NCBI GenBank assembly: GCA_030159235.1
Contig: BSBG01000008.1
Coordinates: forward strand, 48,737-112,736
Reading direction: 5' to 3'
From: Bacillus safensis
GTDB taxonomy: Bacteria; Bacillota; Bacilli; Bacillales; Bacillaceae
DNA: 64,000 nucleotides
Part shown: piece by piece, positions 35,840 to 45,756 of the stretch
How the letters are laid out: each line of letters opens with the position of its first letter
Position numbering within the stretch: the stretch's first letter is position 1
The notes under the pieces: generated by a model
The model's database searches: none
What the model saw: the letters and a program-made list of their open reading frames with translations, nothing else
What the model was told of the DNA's origin: nothing
Made by a program: the position numbers and the translations under genes

Positions 35840-36799
35840 GTGGGATTTCTGCAAATTCTTGAAATCATCGTCCCAGCTACACTTGTTTATGCTGCACCAC
35901 TTATTTTAACCGCTCTTGGAGGCGTCTTTTCAGAAAGATCAGGTGTTGTGAATATCGGTCTTGAAGGTTTGATGGTCGTCGGAGCATTTTCCAGTATTAT
36001 CTTTAACTTATTTTTTGCTGATACGTTTGGGGCCTTGACCCCGTGGCTTGGGCTTCTTGCCGGAATGGCTATTGGCGGATTGTTCTCACTGATTCATGCA
36101 GTTGCGACCATTACCTTCCGAGCTGATCAAACGGTCAGTGGTGTGGCCATTAACATGCTGGCACTTGGTGCTACACTATTTGTTGTAAAACTAATTTACG
36201 GGAAAGCACAAACTGATAAAATTACAGAGCCTTTCTATAAAGGAGATATTCCCCTTTTAAGTGACATTCCGATCATTGGCGATATTTTCTTTAAAGATGT
36301 TTATTATACGTCCATCCTCGCCTTAGCTCTTGCGGTTGTTGCTTGGTTTGTTTTATTTAAAATGCCGTTTGGTCTTCGCCTTCGTGCAGTCGGAGAGCAT
36401 CCAATGGCTGCTGATACAATGGGAATCAAAGTATACCGGATGCGCTATATCGCCGTCTTCATTAGTGGACTGTTTGGCGGTCTTGGCGGAGCTGTTTATG
36501 CGTCAACCATCGCGCTTGATTTCTCACATGCCACCATTACTGGTCAAGGTTTTATTGCATTAGCTGCTCTTGTATTCGGTAAATGGCATCCATTTGGCGC
36601 AATGGGCGCTGCTTTATTCTTTGGATTTGCTCAAAGTTTAAGCATTATTGGCTCTCTTTTACCGTTGTTCCAAGATATACCGAACGTGTATATGCTCATA
36701 GCACCATATGTGCTTACCATCTTAGCACTAACTGGCTTCATCGGACGTGCCGATGCACCGAAAGCACTTGGTACACCTTATTTAAAAGGAAAACGATAA
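35840..36799 (+). CDS. yufQ: YufQ/NupQ, nucleoside ABC transporter permease
   Basis: A 319-residue second permease of the same family: ERSGVVNIGLEGLMVVGAF (about 30), RAVGEHPMAADTMGIKVYRMRYIAVFISG (about 185), GQGFIALAALVFGKWHP (about 235). GTG 35840 immediately follows the yufP stop, with AAAAGGGGGG as ribosome site. Last gene of the operon, closed by a strong terminator. Confidence 0.94.
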   Translation: MGFLQILEIIVPATLVYAAPLILTALGGVFSERSGVVNIGLEGLMVVGAFSSIIFNLFFADTFGALTPWLGLLAGMAIGGLFSLIHAVATITFRADQTVSGVAINMLALGATLFVVKLIYGKAQTDKITEPFYKGDIPLLSDIPIIGDIFFKDVYYTSILALALAVVAWFVLFKMPFGLRLRAVGEHPMAADTMGIKVYRMRYIAVFISGLFGGLGGAVYASTIALDFSHATITGQGFIALAALVFGKWHPFGAMGAALFFGFAQSLSIIGSLLPLFQDIPNVYMLIAPYVLTILALTGFIGRADAPKALGTPYLKGKR

Positions 36800-36813
36800 A
36801 TACGATGTATGAT

Positions 36814-36852
36814 CAATCCCCTGAAGGACAAACTACCTTCAGGGGATTTTTG
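36814..36852 (+). terminator. terminator of yufNOPQ
   Basis: Hairpin ATCCCCTGAAGG-acaaacta-CCTTCAGGGGAT followed by TTTT. Confidence 0.85.
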
Positions 36853-36939
36853 TATGATAAAAACGACAAAACCCCTGTTTATTTTACTTTTATTACACTT
36901 AATTTAGTTTAATAAATAGATGACTGTCACAGAATCTTC

Positions 36940-36945
36940 TACAAT
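36940..36945 (+). promoter_or_regulatory. possible -10 of maeN
   Basis: TACAAT with a poor -35 (TAGATG, 17 bp upstream) fits an activator-dependent promoter. The AT-rich stretch just upstream (36872-36915) would be the place for MalR binding. Confidence 0.35.
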
Positions 36946-36974
36946 TGAGACAAATAGCATTTGGGGGTGTTTAT

Positions 36975-38312
36975 GTGGCTAATACACAACAATTGAAATC
37001 GATTACAGATGACTCTGTCAATAATAAAAGCGTTTTCCGTAAGATCATGTCTTGGAAAATTGGTGTTATTGATCTACCTGTGTATTTAGTACTTGCAGCG
37101 ATTATTTTAACTGCCGCTTATTTTAATAAAATTCCAGCAAATATGCTTGGTGGTTTCGCTGTTATTATGATTTTGGGGATTTTCCTTGGAGATGTAGGAC
37201 AACGTATTCCAATCTTAAAAGATATTGGTGGACCGGCGATTCTTTCTTTATTCGTACCATCGTTCCTGGTCTTTTTTAATGTCCTGAATCCGAACTCATT
37301 GGAAGCGGTTACGTCTCTGATGAAAACGTCGAACTTCCTTTACTTCTATATTTCTGCTCTTGTAGTAGGTAGTATTCTCGGGATGCAGCGAACTGTTTTA
37401 GTACAAGGCCTTATTCGTATGTTTGTTCCTCTAGTTGCAGGTACAATTGCAGCTGTGAGTGCTGGAATTCTAGTTGGTCTTTTAGTTGGTTACACACCGC
37501 ATCATTCGTTCTTCTTTATTATTGTACCGATTATTGCCGGTGGTGTTGGAGAAGGGATTTTGCCATTATCTATTGCTTATTCACAAATTCTTGGTGTATC
37601 AGCAGAATCATTAATTTCTCAATTAATTCCTGCTGCTGTCATCGGGAACGTCATTGCGATTATCTGTGCTGGCGCAATGAAGAAGCTTGGTGAAAAACGT
37701 CCTGAACTAAACGGGAACGGCCGTCTTGTGAAATCAAAAGAAGCAAATGCAATTTTTGAGCAGCCGGATTTGGATACAAAAGTTGATTTCGGGTTAATGG
37801 GTGCTGGTGTACTCGTAGCTTGTACAACCTTCATCTTTGGTGGTTTGTTAGAAAGCTTTGTTCATATTCCAGGTCCAATCTTAATGATTGTTCTTGCCGC
37901 TTTAATCAAATACTTAAACGTGATGCCTCAGCATCTTCAAAATGGCTCACAGCAGTTCTACAAGTTTGTATCAAGAAGCTTTACATGGCCTCTAATGGTT
38001 GGCCTTGGTATTCTGTACATTCCACTTGATGATGTAGCAACTGTCATTTCTATACCATTTGTATGTGTATGTATTGCTGTTGTACTAGCAATGGTTGGAT
38101 CTGGTTACTTCGTTGGAAAACTAATGAACATGTATCCAGTAGAATCTGCTATTGTCACTGGCTGTCACAGCGGACTTGGCGGTACTGGTGATGTTGCGAT
38201 TCTTTCAGCTTCTGGAAGAATGGGTCTTATGCCTTTCGCACAAGTATCTACACGTCTTGGCGGAGCAGCAACTGTGATCTGCGCAACAATCTTACTCAGA
38301 ATGTTTACTTAA
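36975..38312 (+). CDS. maeN: MaeN (YufR), Na+/malate symporter
   Basis: A 445-residue 2-hydroxycarboxylate transporter (2HCT/CitS family), about the size of B. subtilis MaeN (448). Eleven hydrophobic segments. The two family GGxG-type re-entrant motifs are visible in IIAGGVGEGILPLSIAYSQ (about 185) and GCHSGLGGTGDVAILSASGRMGLMPFAQVSTRLGGA (about 395-430). GTG 36975 was chosen from GGGGGTG 6 bases upstream; the longer frame from 36945 overlaps the promoter. Imports malate with Na+. Its likely regulators, MalK/MalR, lie 5 kb upstream. Confidence 0.95.
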   Translation: MANTQQLKSITDDSVNNKSVFRKIMSWKIGVIDLPVYLVLAAIILTAAYFNKIPANMLGGFAVIMILGIFLGDVGQRIPILKDIGGPAILSLFVPSFLVFFNVLNPNSLEAVTSLMKTSNFLYFYISALVVGSILGMQRTVLVQGLIRMFVPLVAGTIAAVSAGILVGLLVGYTPHHSFFFIIVPIIAGGVGEGILPLSIAYSQILGVSAESLISQLIPAAVIGNVIAIICAGAMKKLGEKRPELNGNGRLVKSKEANAIFEQPDLDTKVDFGLMGAGVLVACTTFIFGGLLESFVHIPGPILMIVLAALIKYLNVMPQHLQNGSQQFYKFVSRSFTWPLMVGLGILYIPLDDVATVISIPFVCVCIAVVLAMVGSGYFVGKLMNMYPVESAIVTGCHSGLGGTGDVAILSASGRMGLMPFAQVSTRLGGAATVICATILLRMFT

Positions 38313-38324
38313 AAATCCACACAT

Positions 38325-38362
38325 AAAAAGCATGGGCTCTCACATGAGCACATGCTTTTTTT
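38325..38362 (+). terminator. terminator of maeN
   Basis: Hairpin AGCATGGGCTC-tcacat-GAGCACATGCT followed by T7. Confidence 0.8.
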
Positions 38363-38386
38363 ATATTTCTTTTCTCCTATAGGATC

Positions 38387-38596
38387 TTATTCATCAGCTA
38401 ATACAATTCGTAAATATTCCCTCGGCTGAAAAGGATACAGCCTCGTTTCTTGATAGCTCATGTGAAGAAGATGCTCAGAAAATAACGGCCATTCACTCCC
38501 GTCCTGCCACCTTTTGTGATCATTTCGGTCAATCAAGAATGCTCCTCCTAAAATCGTGCAGAATAGGCTTAAGCTGATGGCGATCTTTCGTTTCAT
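38387..38596 (-). CDS. yufS: YufS-like small protein with signal/anchor segment
   Basis: A 69-residue protein with a basic start and one hydrophobic segment (MKRKIAISLSLFCTILGGAFLI), then a short polar part. It may be a membrane-anchored or secreted peptide. AAAGGAGC precedes ATG 38596. Position between maeN and mrpA and size match B. subtilis yufS; name given on position only. Function unknown. Confidence 0.75.
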   Translation of the reverse strand: MKRKIAISLSLFCTILGGAFLIDRNDHKRWQDGSEWPLFSEHLLHMSYQETRLYPFQPREYLRIVLADE

Positions 38597-38744
38597 TTGA
38601 TCAGCTCCTTTAAGAAAAGCATGTACGAAAAACAAAACAATATACAATGAGGTTCATTTTTGATAAAATTATTTTTGTGGTCAAAAGAACCCAAAACAAA
38701 TGAAGAAATCGGTTCAAACCAATGCACTATGGCTGTATTTACGC

Positions 38745-38750
38745 TATAAT
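38745..38750 (+). promoter_or_regulatory. possible -10 of the mrp operon
   Basis: TATAAT (38745-38750), about 54 bp before the mrpA start. The -35 region (ATGCAC) is poor. Confidence 0.4.
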
Positions 38751-38803
38751 TTTAATTACCAGTTCTTTAGAACGTGAATTTATATCAAAGGAGGTTCATT
38801 TTC

Positions 38804-41209
38804 TTGCAGCTTATTCACTTCGCCATCCTATCACCTTTTTTACTCGCTTTTGTTGTCCCTTTCCTTTACAAATATGTGAGGCGTATACATACAGGATGGT
38901 TTGTTCTCATCTTGCCAATTCTTTTATTTACCTATTTCATCCAAATGTTACACATCACCTCGAATGGACGAACGCTTTTCTCACAGGCTGAATGGATTCC
39001 ATCCTTAGGGATGAATTTCACTGTGTATGTCGATGGTCTCAGCCTGTTATTTGCTTTATTAATTACAGGTATCGGCGCACTTGTGGTGCTATACAGTATT
39101 TTCTACTTATCAAAGGAAAAAGAACAGCTTGGCTCTTTCTATATGTATTTGTTAATGTTTATGACCGCGATGCTTGGTGTCGTTCTATCTGACAACATGG
39201 TGGTTCTATACTTGTTTTGGGAGCTAACAAGCATCTCTTCCTTCCTCTTAATTGGGTATTGGTATAAGCGGGAGCGCTCTAGGTACGGAGCGACCAAATC
39301 ACTGCTTATAACTGTTTTTGGCGGTTTAGCTATGCTTGGTGGCTTCATCCTCATTTACCTGATTACTGATTCATTCAGTATTCGTGAAGCAGTCAATCAG
39401 CTTCAGCTCATTATGGCATCACCTTACTTTATCCCTGCCATGATCCTGATCTTACTAGGTGCCTTTACGAAATCAGCGCAGTTCCCATTCTATATCTGGC
39501 TGCCTGATGCAATGGAAGCACCGACCCCTGTAAGCAGTTATCTGCATTCTGCAACGATGGTGAAAGCAGGTATTTATCTTGTTGCCCGCTTCAGTCCAAT
39601 TTTTGCTATGTCAGAGGTATGGTTCTGGACCATTTCCATCGTCGGACTTGTCACATTATTCTGGGGATCATTCCACGCCGTCCGGCAAAACGATTTGAAA
39701 GCAATACTGGCCTATTCGACAGTGAGTCAGCTCGGTATGATTATGCTCATGCTTGGCGTCGGCGCCGCTGCCATTCATGAAAACAATCCTGCCTTTTTTG
39801 GCGCAGCCGTCCTTGCTGCTATTTTTCATCTCATTAACCATGCTACGTTTAAAGGCAGTCTCTTTATGGCAGCTGGCATTATCGATCACGAAACAGGGAC
39901 TCGTGACATTCGAAAATTAGGCGGGCTAATGACTATCATGCCTATTACCTTTACGATCACGTTAATCGGTACATTTTCAATGGCTGGACTTCCGCCATTT
40001 AACGGGTTCTTAAGTAAAGAACTATTTTTCACAAGTATGATACGAATTTCTGACATCCGCTTTACGGACGTTTCAACATGGGGTGCTATCTTCCCAGCAC
40101 TCGCTTGGCTCGCTAGTGTCTTTACATTCATTTACAGTATGATGCTCCTCTTTAAAACATTTAGAGGCCGTCTGAATGTAGACCAATTGGAGAAAAAACC
40201 GCATGAAGCACCAATTGGCATGCTGATTCCGCCAATCATTCTTGCTGCACTTGTGGTTACCTTCTTCTTTTTCCCTAATATTCTTGCCTATTCTGTTATT
40301 GAACCTGCGATTGCGGCAATCATTCCTGAAGCCATTGAAACAGGGAGCCGGTTTGCTGTGAAGATTGAAGCATGGCATGGCTTCCAGCCAGAGCTCTATA
40401 TGACAATAGGTGTTGTTGTACTCGGTACAATCGGCTACTTGACGCTGTCAAAATGGCATCCAATGTACAACATCTTTAAAGAAAAATGGTCATTTAACGC
40501 TTTATACGACCGCTCTCTAATCGGTTTGGAAAAAGGATCATATCGCCTAACAAACAGTTATATGACTGGTTTTCTTCGTGACTATCTTGTCTATGTGTTT
40601 GGGTTCATGATTATCGTCATTGGCAGCGTGATGTTTTATCAGCAAGCCTTCTCATTCCAAACAGATCAGGCTGCCCCAATTGGAACATATGAGGTCATTC
40701 TTTCACTTGTGATGGTGGCGGCGACGATTACGACTGTATTCGCCAGCTCACGATTAACAGCTATTATTGCTCTAGGTGTCATGGGATACACACTCTCATT
40801 ATTCTTCGTGATTTTCAGAGCACCTGACCTTGCGCTGACGCAGCTGATTATTGAAACGATTTCTGTCGCGCTGTTTTTACTTTGCTTCTATCATTTGCCG
40901 AAGCTGAGTTTAAAGCAAAAAACGAGAAGGTTCAAAATGACCAATTTCATCATTTCACTAGGTGTTGGGATTGTGGTCACTTGTCTAGCTTTTGCTTCCA
41001 CAAGTCAGCAGTCACTTGACACCATTTCAACTTACTTTATTGAAAACAGCTATAAACTAGCTGGCGGTGATAACATTGTCAATGTCATTCTTGTTGATTT
41101 CAGGGGCTTTGATACCCTCTTTGAGATTACCGTACTTGCCATTGCGGCACTCGGTATTTATGGGTTATTAAAGACACAAACAAAACGGAAGAGAGGTGTG
41201 AGGCGATGA
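38804..41209 (+). CDS. mrpA: MrpA, Na+/H+ antiporter subunit A
   Basis: An 801-residue protein, exactly the length of B. subtilis MrpA. About 20 membrane helices. The NuoL-like core includes the glutamate-bearing [24 protein letters not shown] (about 125-150) and the lysine/histidine helices [37 protein letters not shown] (about 220-255). The C-terminal MrpB-like domain has [17 protein letters not shown] 38804 lies 8 bases after AAAGGAGG and gives the family length; the ATG ten codons upstream does not. First gene of mrpABCDEFG. Overlaps mrpB by 4 bp. Confidence 0.96.
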   Translation: MQLIHFAILSPFLLAFVVPFLYKYVRRIHTGWFVLILPILLFTYFIQMLHITSNGRTLFSQAEWIPSLGMNFTVYVDGLSLLFALLITGIGALVVLYSIFYLSKEKEQLGSFYMYLLMFMTAMLGVVLSDNMVVLYLFWELTSISSFLLIGYWYKRERSRYGATKSLLITVFGGLAMLGGFILIYLITDSFSIREAVNQLQLIMASPYFIPAMILILLGAFTKSAQFPFYIWLPDAMEAPTPVSSYLHSATMVKAGIYLVARFSPIFAMSEVWFWTISIVGLVTLFWGSFHAVRQNDLKAILAYSTVSQLGMIMLMLGVGAAAIHENNPAFFGAAVLAAIFHLINHATFKGSLFMAAGIIDHETGTRDIRKLGGLMTIMPITFTITLIGTFSMAGLPPFNGFLSKELFFTSMIRISDIRFTDVSTWGAIFPALAWLASVFTFIYSMMLLFKTFRGRLNVDQLEKKPHEAPIGMLIPPIILAALVVTFFFFPNILAYSVIEPAIAAIIPEAIETGSRFAVKIEAWHGFQPELYMTIGVVVLGTIGYLTLSKWHPMYNIFKEKWSFNALYDRSLIGLEKGSYRLTNSYMTGFLRDYLVYVFGFMIIVIGSVMFYQQAFSFQTDQAAPIGTYEVILSLVMVAATITTVFASSRLTAIIALGVMGYTLSLFFVIFRAPDLALTQLIIETISVALFLLCFYHLPKLSLKQKTRRFKMTNFIISLGVGIVVTCLAFASTSQQSLDTISTYFIENSYKLAGGDNIVNVILVDFRGFDTLFEITVLAIAALGIYGLLKTQTKRKRGVRR

Positions 41210-41637
41210 GAAAGATTGATACGAATGATATGCTCTTGCAAGTCACCACAAAAATTACAGCATTCATTATCTTACTTTTCTCCCTTCACCTATTTCTTGC
41301 GGGACATAACAATCCTGGCGGGGGATTCATTGGCGGCCTGATGAGTGCTGCGGCTGTCGTCCTTCTGCTTTTAGCCTATGACCTGAAAACAGTAAGGCGG
41401 ATTTTACCATTTGACTTTATTTATGTTACTGGAGCCGGTTTGCTCGTTGCAATCCTGACAGGTATGGGATCCTTTCTATTCGGTGCACCTTTTCTATCCC
41501 ATGCATTTGATTATTTCCAATTACCGTTTTTAGGTAAAACAGAACTAGCGACAGCCGTCCTGTTTGATATCGGTGTGTATTTGGTTGTTGTCGGTGTCAC
41601 CATGACCATTATTCAAACGATTGGAGAGAAGGAATAA
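41206..41637 (+). CDS. mrpB: MrpB, Na+/H+ antiporter subunit B
   Basis: A 143-residue membrane protein with four helices and the MnhB motif [26 protein letters not shown] (about 33-60). The start overlaps the mrpA stop (ATGA) and its stop overlaps the mrpC start (TAATG). Part of the hetero-oligomeric antiporter complex needed for Na+ resistance and pH homeostasis. Confidence 0.95.
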   Translation: MRKIDTNDMLLQVTTKITAFIILLFSLHLFLAGHNNPGGGFIGGLMSAAAVVLLLLAYDLKTVRRILPFDFIYVTGAGLLVAILTGMGSFLFGAPFLSHAFDYFQLPFLGKTELATAVLFDIGVYLVVVGVTMTIIQTIGEKE

Positions 41638-41978
41638 TGGAATTTCTAATGTCTATTATCGTCGGAGTTATCTTTATGGCGGCGACCTATTTGATGCTGT
41701 CAAAAAGCCTTATGCGGGTCATCGTCGGGACTGCTGTTTTGAGTCACGGCGTCCATTTGCTTCTTTTAACTATGGGCGGCTTAAAAAAAGGAGCACCTCC
41801 AGTTCTAAAAGAGGGGCTCACATCCTATGTCGATCCATTGCCACAAGCATTAATTTTAACAGCCATTGTCATTGCTTTTGGGGTGACATCCTTTTTACTT
41901 GTCATGGCCTTCCGTGCCTTCCAAGAGCTGCGAACAGATGACATGGATCAAATGAGAGGAAATGATCAACATGAATAA
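41637..41978 (+). CDS. mrpC: MrpC, Na+/H+ antiporter subunit C
   Basis: A 113-residue NuoK-like subunit with three helices (about 3-22, 28-48, 67-92), including VGTAVLSHGVHLLLLTMGG. A ribosome site GAGAAGG lies in the end of mrpB. Overlaps mrpD by 8 bp. Confidence 0.95.
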   Translation: MEFLMSIIVGVIFMAATYLMLSKSLMRVIVGTAVLSHGVHLLLLTMGGLKKGAPPVLKEGLTSYVDPLPQALILTAIVIAFGVTSFLLVMAFRAFQELRTDDMDQMRGNDQHE

Positions 41979-43449
41979 TCTCGTGATCCTGCCTATTTTA
42001 ATTCCTTTACTAGCTGCTACACTATTGATCTTTATGAATAAGAACATCATGCTGTCAAGAGTCTTTAGTGTTCTTGCATCGCTTTCAGCCATTATTTGTA
42101 ATGCATATTTGGTTCAAACGATTTTCACAAATGGGATACAAACCCTTTATTTGGGTGGCTGGAAAGCGCCATTTGGGATTGCTCTTGTAGCCGATCAGTT
42201 TGCTGCACTCCTTGTGCTGACCGCTTCCGTCGTTGGGCTTGTGACAGTTCTCTTCTCCTTTCGAACAATTGGGAAAGAAAGAGAGCGGCTGTTCTATTAT
42301 TCCGGCGTGCAGTTCTTGCTGGCTGGCGTGAGTGGAGCCTTTTTGACGGGAGATATTTTCAACCTGTTTGTATTCTTTGAACTACTGCTGATGGCGTCTT
42401 ATATGCTCATTGTGTTAGGCGGATCAAAGCCTCAGCTTCGTGAATCACTCAAATATATTGTGTTTAATATCATCTCGTCGGCATTATTTATTGTCGGAGT
42501 CGCCTGTTTATATGCAGTAACAGGTACACTCAATATGGCTGATTTAAGTGTGAAAATAGCTGAATCAGGGCAAACAGGGTTAATCACTGTCATTGCCATC
42601 CTGTTCCTCATTGTATTCGGCTTAAAAGCTGGGGTCTTCCCACTTTATTTCTGGCTACCAGGATCATATCACGCTCCGCCAGCAGCGATTTCAGCTCTAT
42701 TTGGTGCTTTGCTCACAAAGGTTGGCTTATATGCGATTGCCAGAGTCTTTACGTTAATTTTTATACATGATACAGGCTTCACACATACACTCATGGCGTG
42801 GCTAGCCGCACTGACGGTCATATTCGGTGTGATTGGTTCGATCGCTTATTCCGATGTGCAAAAGATCGTGATTTATAACATTGTCACAGCGGTTGGGGTC
42901 ATTTTGTTTGGAATTGCAGCGAATACACCTGCATCATTCCAAGGAGCCATTTATTATCTCATTCACGACATGGTGATCAAAGGGGCTTTATTTATGCTGG
43001 CAGGTGCACTCTTCGTGTACGCTGGCACTAATCATTTGAAGAAAATGGGCGGGTTGATTCAATCCCAGCCTCTATTAGGTTGGATGTTTTTCATTTCGGC
43101 TTTATCACTGGCAGGAATTCCGCCGCTAAGCGGTTTTGTTGGGAAGCTAAAAATTGTGGAAGGTGGATTTTCTGCTGGATACATGACGTTTTCTATCTTG
43201 GTCTTACTGTCCAGTCTACTTGTCCTCTACTCTGTTATGAGAATTTTCATGTCCGCATTTTGGGGTGAGGAACAGGATATGCGCAGAAGAAAGCCGTCAA
43301 TTAAAGGAATGGTGTATCCTGGCGTACTGCTTGTTGTCTTATCGCTTGCCATTGGGTTAGGGACAGAGTTCATTGCCCCTTATATCAATCAAGCAGCGGA
43401 AATGCTCTCAACACCAGAAAAATATATTCAAGCTGTGCTGAAGGAGTAG
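41971..43449 (+). CDS. mrpD: MrpD, Na+/H+ antiporter subunit D
   Basis: A 492-residue NuoM/NuoN-like subunit with 13-14 helices. FNLFVFFELLLMASYMLIVLGG (Glu about 137) and FGLKAGVFPLYFWLPGSYHAPPAAISALFGALLTKVGLY (Lys about 220-250) correspond to the conserved proton-path residues. ATG 41971 lies 9 bases after GAGAGGAA. The ATG three codons upstream is too close to it. Confidence 0.95.
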   Translation: MNNLVILPILIPLLAATLLIFMNKNIMLSRVFSVLASLSAIICNAYLVQTIFTNGIQTLYLGGWKAPFGIALVADQFAALLVLTASVVGLVTVLFSFRTIGKERERLFYYSGVQFLLAGVSGAFLTGDIFNLFVFFELLLMASYMLIVLGGSKPQLRESLKYIVFNIISSALFIVGVACLYAVTGTLNMADLSVKIAESGQTGLITVIAILFLIVFGLKAGVFPLYFWLPGSYHAPPAAISALFGALLTKVGLYAIARVFTLIFIHDTGFTHTLMAWLAALTVIFGVIGSIAYSDVQKIVIYNIVTAVGVILFGIAANTPASFQGAIYYLIHDMVIKGALFMLAGALFVYAGTNHLKKMGGLIQSQPLLGWMFFISALSLAGIPPLSGFVGKLKIVEGGFSAGYMTFSILVLLSSLLVLYSVMRIFMSAFWGEEQDMRRRKPSIKGMVYPGVLLVVLSLAIGLGTEFIAPYINQAAEMLSTPEKYIQAVLKE

Positions 43450-43455
43450 ATGAAC

Positions 43456-43935
43456 ATGGCCTTTCAAATATTACTAAACGCTCTCCTCGCCTTTACATGG
43501 ATGTTTATGAATGATACTTACAGAGCCGCAGACTTTGTCTCAGGCTTTGCCTTAGGGATGGTCGCCATTTTTATGCTACGGCGATTTTTTCCGCAACGTT
43601 TTTACGGCTATGCCCTTTATGCGATTTTCAAGCTCATCATCATTTTTATTCGCGAGCTGCTTCTTGCCAATTTAAGTGTATTAAAGACCGTATTGTCTCC
43701 AAAACTCACGATTAAGCCCGGCATTTTCGCCTTTCGTACGGACTTGAAAACAGATTGGGAAATCACCATACTGGCAAATATGATTACATTAACACCAGGA
43801 ACACTCGTGATCGATATTTCTGATGATCGTTCGATTTTATACATTCATGCTATGGATATTGAGGATGCGGAAAAAGCCATTCACGATATTCGGGTTTCAT
43901 TTGAAAAAGCGATTCAGGAGGTGAGCGGTAAGTAA
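43456..43935 (+). CDS. mrpE: MrpE, Na+/H+ antiporter subunit E
   Basis: A 159-residue MnhE-type subunit with two to three N-terminal helices and a cytoplasmic part containing the conserved TLTPGTLVIDISDD (about 114-127). ATG 43456 is 10 bases after AAGGAG. The ATG at 43450 is also possible. Overlaps mrpF (TAATG). Confidence 0.94.
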   Translation: MAFQILLNALLAFTWMFMNDTYRAADFVSGFALGMVAIFMLRRFFPQRFYGYALYAIFKLIIIFIRELLLANLSVLKTVLSPKLTIKPGIFAFRTDLKTDWEITILANMITLTPGTLVIDISDDRSILYIHAMDIEDAEKAIHDIRVSFEKAIQEVSGK

Positions 43936-44216
43936 TGGAACTTATACTGCAAATTTCACTTGGCATTCTTGCACTGTCTACCTTGCTTTTTGTTATACGA
44001 GTGATCAAAGGTCCCTCTATTCCTGATCGTGTGAGTGCGCTTGATGCGATAGGAATCAATTTAATTGGGATGACAGCCATCGTTTCAATTTTACTGAAAA
44101 CCACTGCGTTCTTTGAAATTATTTTACTGCTCGGCATCCTTGCCTTTATCGGTACTGTCGCTTTTTCCAAATTCCTTGAGAAAGGGGAAGTGATTGAAAA
44201 TGATCGTCATCGCTAA
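43935..44216 (+). CDS. mrpF: MrpF, Na+/H+ antiporter subunit F
   Basis: A 93-residue three-helix subunit with the family motif [19 protein letters not shown] (about 22-40), including the conserved Asp. Its end overlaps the mrpG start. Confidence 0.95.
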   Translation: MELILQISLGILALSTLLFVIRVIKGPSIPDRVSALDAIGINLIGMTAIVSILLKTTAFFEIILLLGILAFIGTVAFSKFLEKGEVIENDRHR

Positions 44217-44574
44217 AGCTATCGTGATTTTCTTTATTCTGCTAGGCGCCATCCTTTGTCTGATCTCAGCCATTGGAGTCCTTCGCCTGCCGGATGTTTA
44301 CACACGTATGCATGCTGCATCAAAGGCATCGACCCTTGGCGTTGTCCTGATATTAGTTGGTGTGTTTTTTCATGAATGGTTTCTTGCAGGCATTATTTCT
44401 GCGAAAATCCTTCTCGGGATTGTCTTTATCTTTTTAACAGCCCCGGTCGGCGCACACTTGATCGGAAGAGCCGCCTATAATACAGGAGTTAAGATGGACA
44501 AACGAAGTGTCCAAGATGATTATGGTGGTTTTCGTAACTTTGTGATTAAACGAAAAGAAGATTCTTATTTATAA
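44200..44574 (+). CDS. mrpG: MrpG, Na+/H+ antiporter subunit G
   Basis: A 124-residue three-helix subunit, the length of B. subtilis MrpG. The signature [22 protein letters not shown] (about 28-50) is present. ATG 44200 was chosen over TTG 44194 for length and AAGGGGAA spacing. Last gene of the operon. Confidence 0.95.
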   Translation: MIVIAKAIVIFFILLGAILCLISAIGVLRLPDVYTRMHAASKASTLGVVLILVGVFFHEWFLAGIISAKILLGIVFIFLTAPVGAHLIGRAAYNTGVKMDKRSVQDDYGGFRNFVIKRKEDSYL

Positions 44575-44592
44575 AAAGCTAAGAGAACAAAT

Positions 44593-44625
44593 AAAAAGCT
44601 TCCGCTGCACCGGGAGCTTTTTTAT
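44593..44625. terminator. bidirectional terminator between mrpG and yuxO
   Basis: Hairpin AAAAGCTTCC-gctgcacc-GGGAGCTTTT with T-runs in both directions. Confidence 0.75.
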
Positions 44626-45011
44626 TTGCGATCAATGACAGCAAGTGTGCATCTTGACGTACAGATGTGCCGGTCTCGATCATCTTTTATATCGATTTGA
44701 AATACCATTGTACGCCGTCCTACATGTACAGGAACAGCTGTCGCTGTCACCACTCCATCGCGTACAGATTTTAAATGATTGGCATTGATTTCAATACCTG
44801 AGCAAACCTGCTGCGTTAAGTCTAAATGAGCAGCAGCTCCCATGCTCGCCACAGTTTCTGCTAGAGCAGCAGATGCTCCTCCGTGTAGCAGTCCAAATGG
44901 CTGTTTTGTTCTGTGATCGACTGGCATTGTCGCAACGCAACGTGACTCATTGCACTCTACAATCTCAATGCCTAGTGCCTCAAGCAGTGTATTTGATCCG
45001 CTCACATCCAT
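44622..45011 (-). CDS. yuxO: YuxO, hotdog-fold thioesterase
   Basis: A 129-residue PaaI/MenI-type hotdog thioesterase: PFGLLHGGASAALAETVASMGA (about 38-58) carries the conserved HGG and the active-site glutamate, followed by IEINANHLKSVRDGVVTA. Relatives hydrolyse aromatic acyl-CoA esters such as 1,4-dihydroxy-2-naphthoyl-CoA. GGGAGAGGG precedes ATG 45011. It lies 23 bp after comA on the same strand, so it is probably the last gene of the com operon. Confidence 0.92.
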   Translation of the reverse strand: MDVSGSNTLLEALGIEIVECNESRCVATMPVDHRTKQPFGLLHGGASAALAETVASMGAAAHLDLTQQVCSGIEINANHLKSVRDGVVTATAVPVHVGRRTMVFQIDIKDDRDRHICTSRCTLAVIDRK

Positions 45012-45034
45012 TAAGGCCCTCTCCCTTCACACGT

Positions 45035-45676
45035 TTACAGCACACTTTCAGACTTGGCAATTAACACCGCTTCTGTTCGAGATCCGACATTCAGCTTATT
45101 AAAGATGGACGTCAAACTGTATTCAATTGAACGTTTGCTCAAATGAAGCACATCAGCAATTTCCTGATTTGTGTATCCTTTTTCCACTTCTCTGAGGATC
45201 AAACACTCCCGCTCTGTTAAGAGCTCGTGATCGGTCTGCTGCGCCTGTTCTGGCTTTTCTTGCTGCTGTGAAATTAATTTCTTTAAATAGGATAGCTGAA
45301 TGATAACTTCTCCTTGTAATGTGCGGTGTATGTATTCAATAATTTTGTCTTTTGTCTCTGTTTTACTAATGGCACCGTGCAATCCAGCCTGAATGGCCTC
45401 TTCAAAATAATCATCTACTTCATACCCTGTATAAATGATAATTTTCACTTGATGGTTGGTTTCTAGAATTTGTTTCGAAATGTCCATTCCATTGATATCC
45501 CCGAGATTTAAATCCATCAAAATCACATCATAGATAGAAAAGTCATGCGTCTTTAGAAAAGCGGCTTCTGCATCAGGACTTAAACAATCGACTGACAGCT
45601 GCTGGTCTGATTCTAATATGCTTTTTGTCCCTTCCATGACAGCCGGATGATCATCAATGACCAATATCTTCTTCAT
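45035..45676 (-). CDS. comA: ComA, quorum-sensing response regulator
   Basis: A 213-residue NarL/FixJ-type regulator. Receiver at 1-120 (VIDDHPAVMEG; phospho-acceptor Asp in VILMDLNLGDINGMD, about 55; IISKTETKDKI region) and a LuxR helix-turn-helix at 145-210 (LTERECLILREVEKGYTNQEIADVLHLSKRSIEYSLTSIFNKL). Activated by ComP when ComX accumulates; binds TTGCGG-N4-CCGCAA sites at srfA, degQ and rap genes in B. subtilis. A terminator hairpin after comP and an overlapping promoter lie upstream. Confidence 0.96.
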   Translation of the reverse strand: MKKILVIDDHPAVMEGTKSILESDQQLSVDCLSPDAEAAFLKTHDFSIYDVILMDLNLGDINGMDISKQILETNHQVKIIIYTGYEVDDYFEEAIQAGLHGAISKTETKDKIIEYIHRTLQGEVIIQLSYLKKLISQQQEKPEQAQQTDHELLTERECLILREVEKGYTNQEIADVLHLSKRSIEYSLTSIFNKLNVGSRTEAVLIAKSESVL

Positions 45677-45707
45677 GTCTTCCTCCCTTTAAATCACTCA
45701 CTTCCAT

Positions 45708-45735
45708 TTTATATAAAAAACTTGGCAGATGCCAA
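45708..45735 (-). promoter_or_regulatory. candidate comA promoter inside the comP terminator
   Basis: Minus strand: TTGGCA (45730-45735), 16-bp spacer, TATAAA (45708-45713); each hexamer is 5/6 to consensus. The -35 lies in the terminator stem. Confidence 0.5.
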
Positions 45736-45740
45736 GTCTT
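45712..45740 (-). terminator. terminator between comP and comA
   Basis: Minus-strand perfect 7-bp hairpin ACTTGGC-atct-GCCAAGT (45720-45737) followed by T6A. Confidence 0.75.
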
Positions 45741-45756
45741 AATCCTTAATAAATCG

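Noticed and set aside
38774-38803. ATG start for mrpA ten codons upstream
   Set aside because: No ribosome site. TTG 38804 has AAAGGAGG and gives the exact family length.
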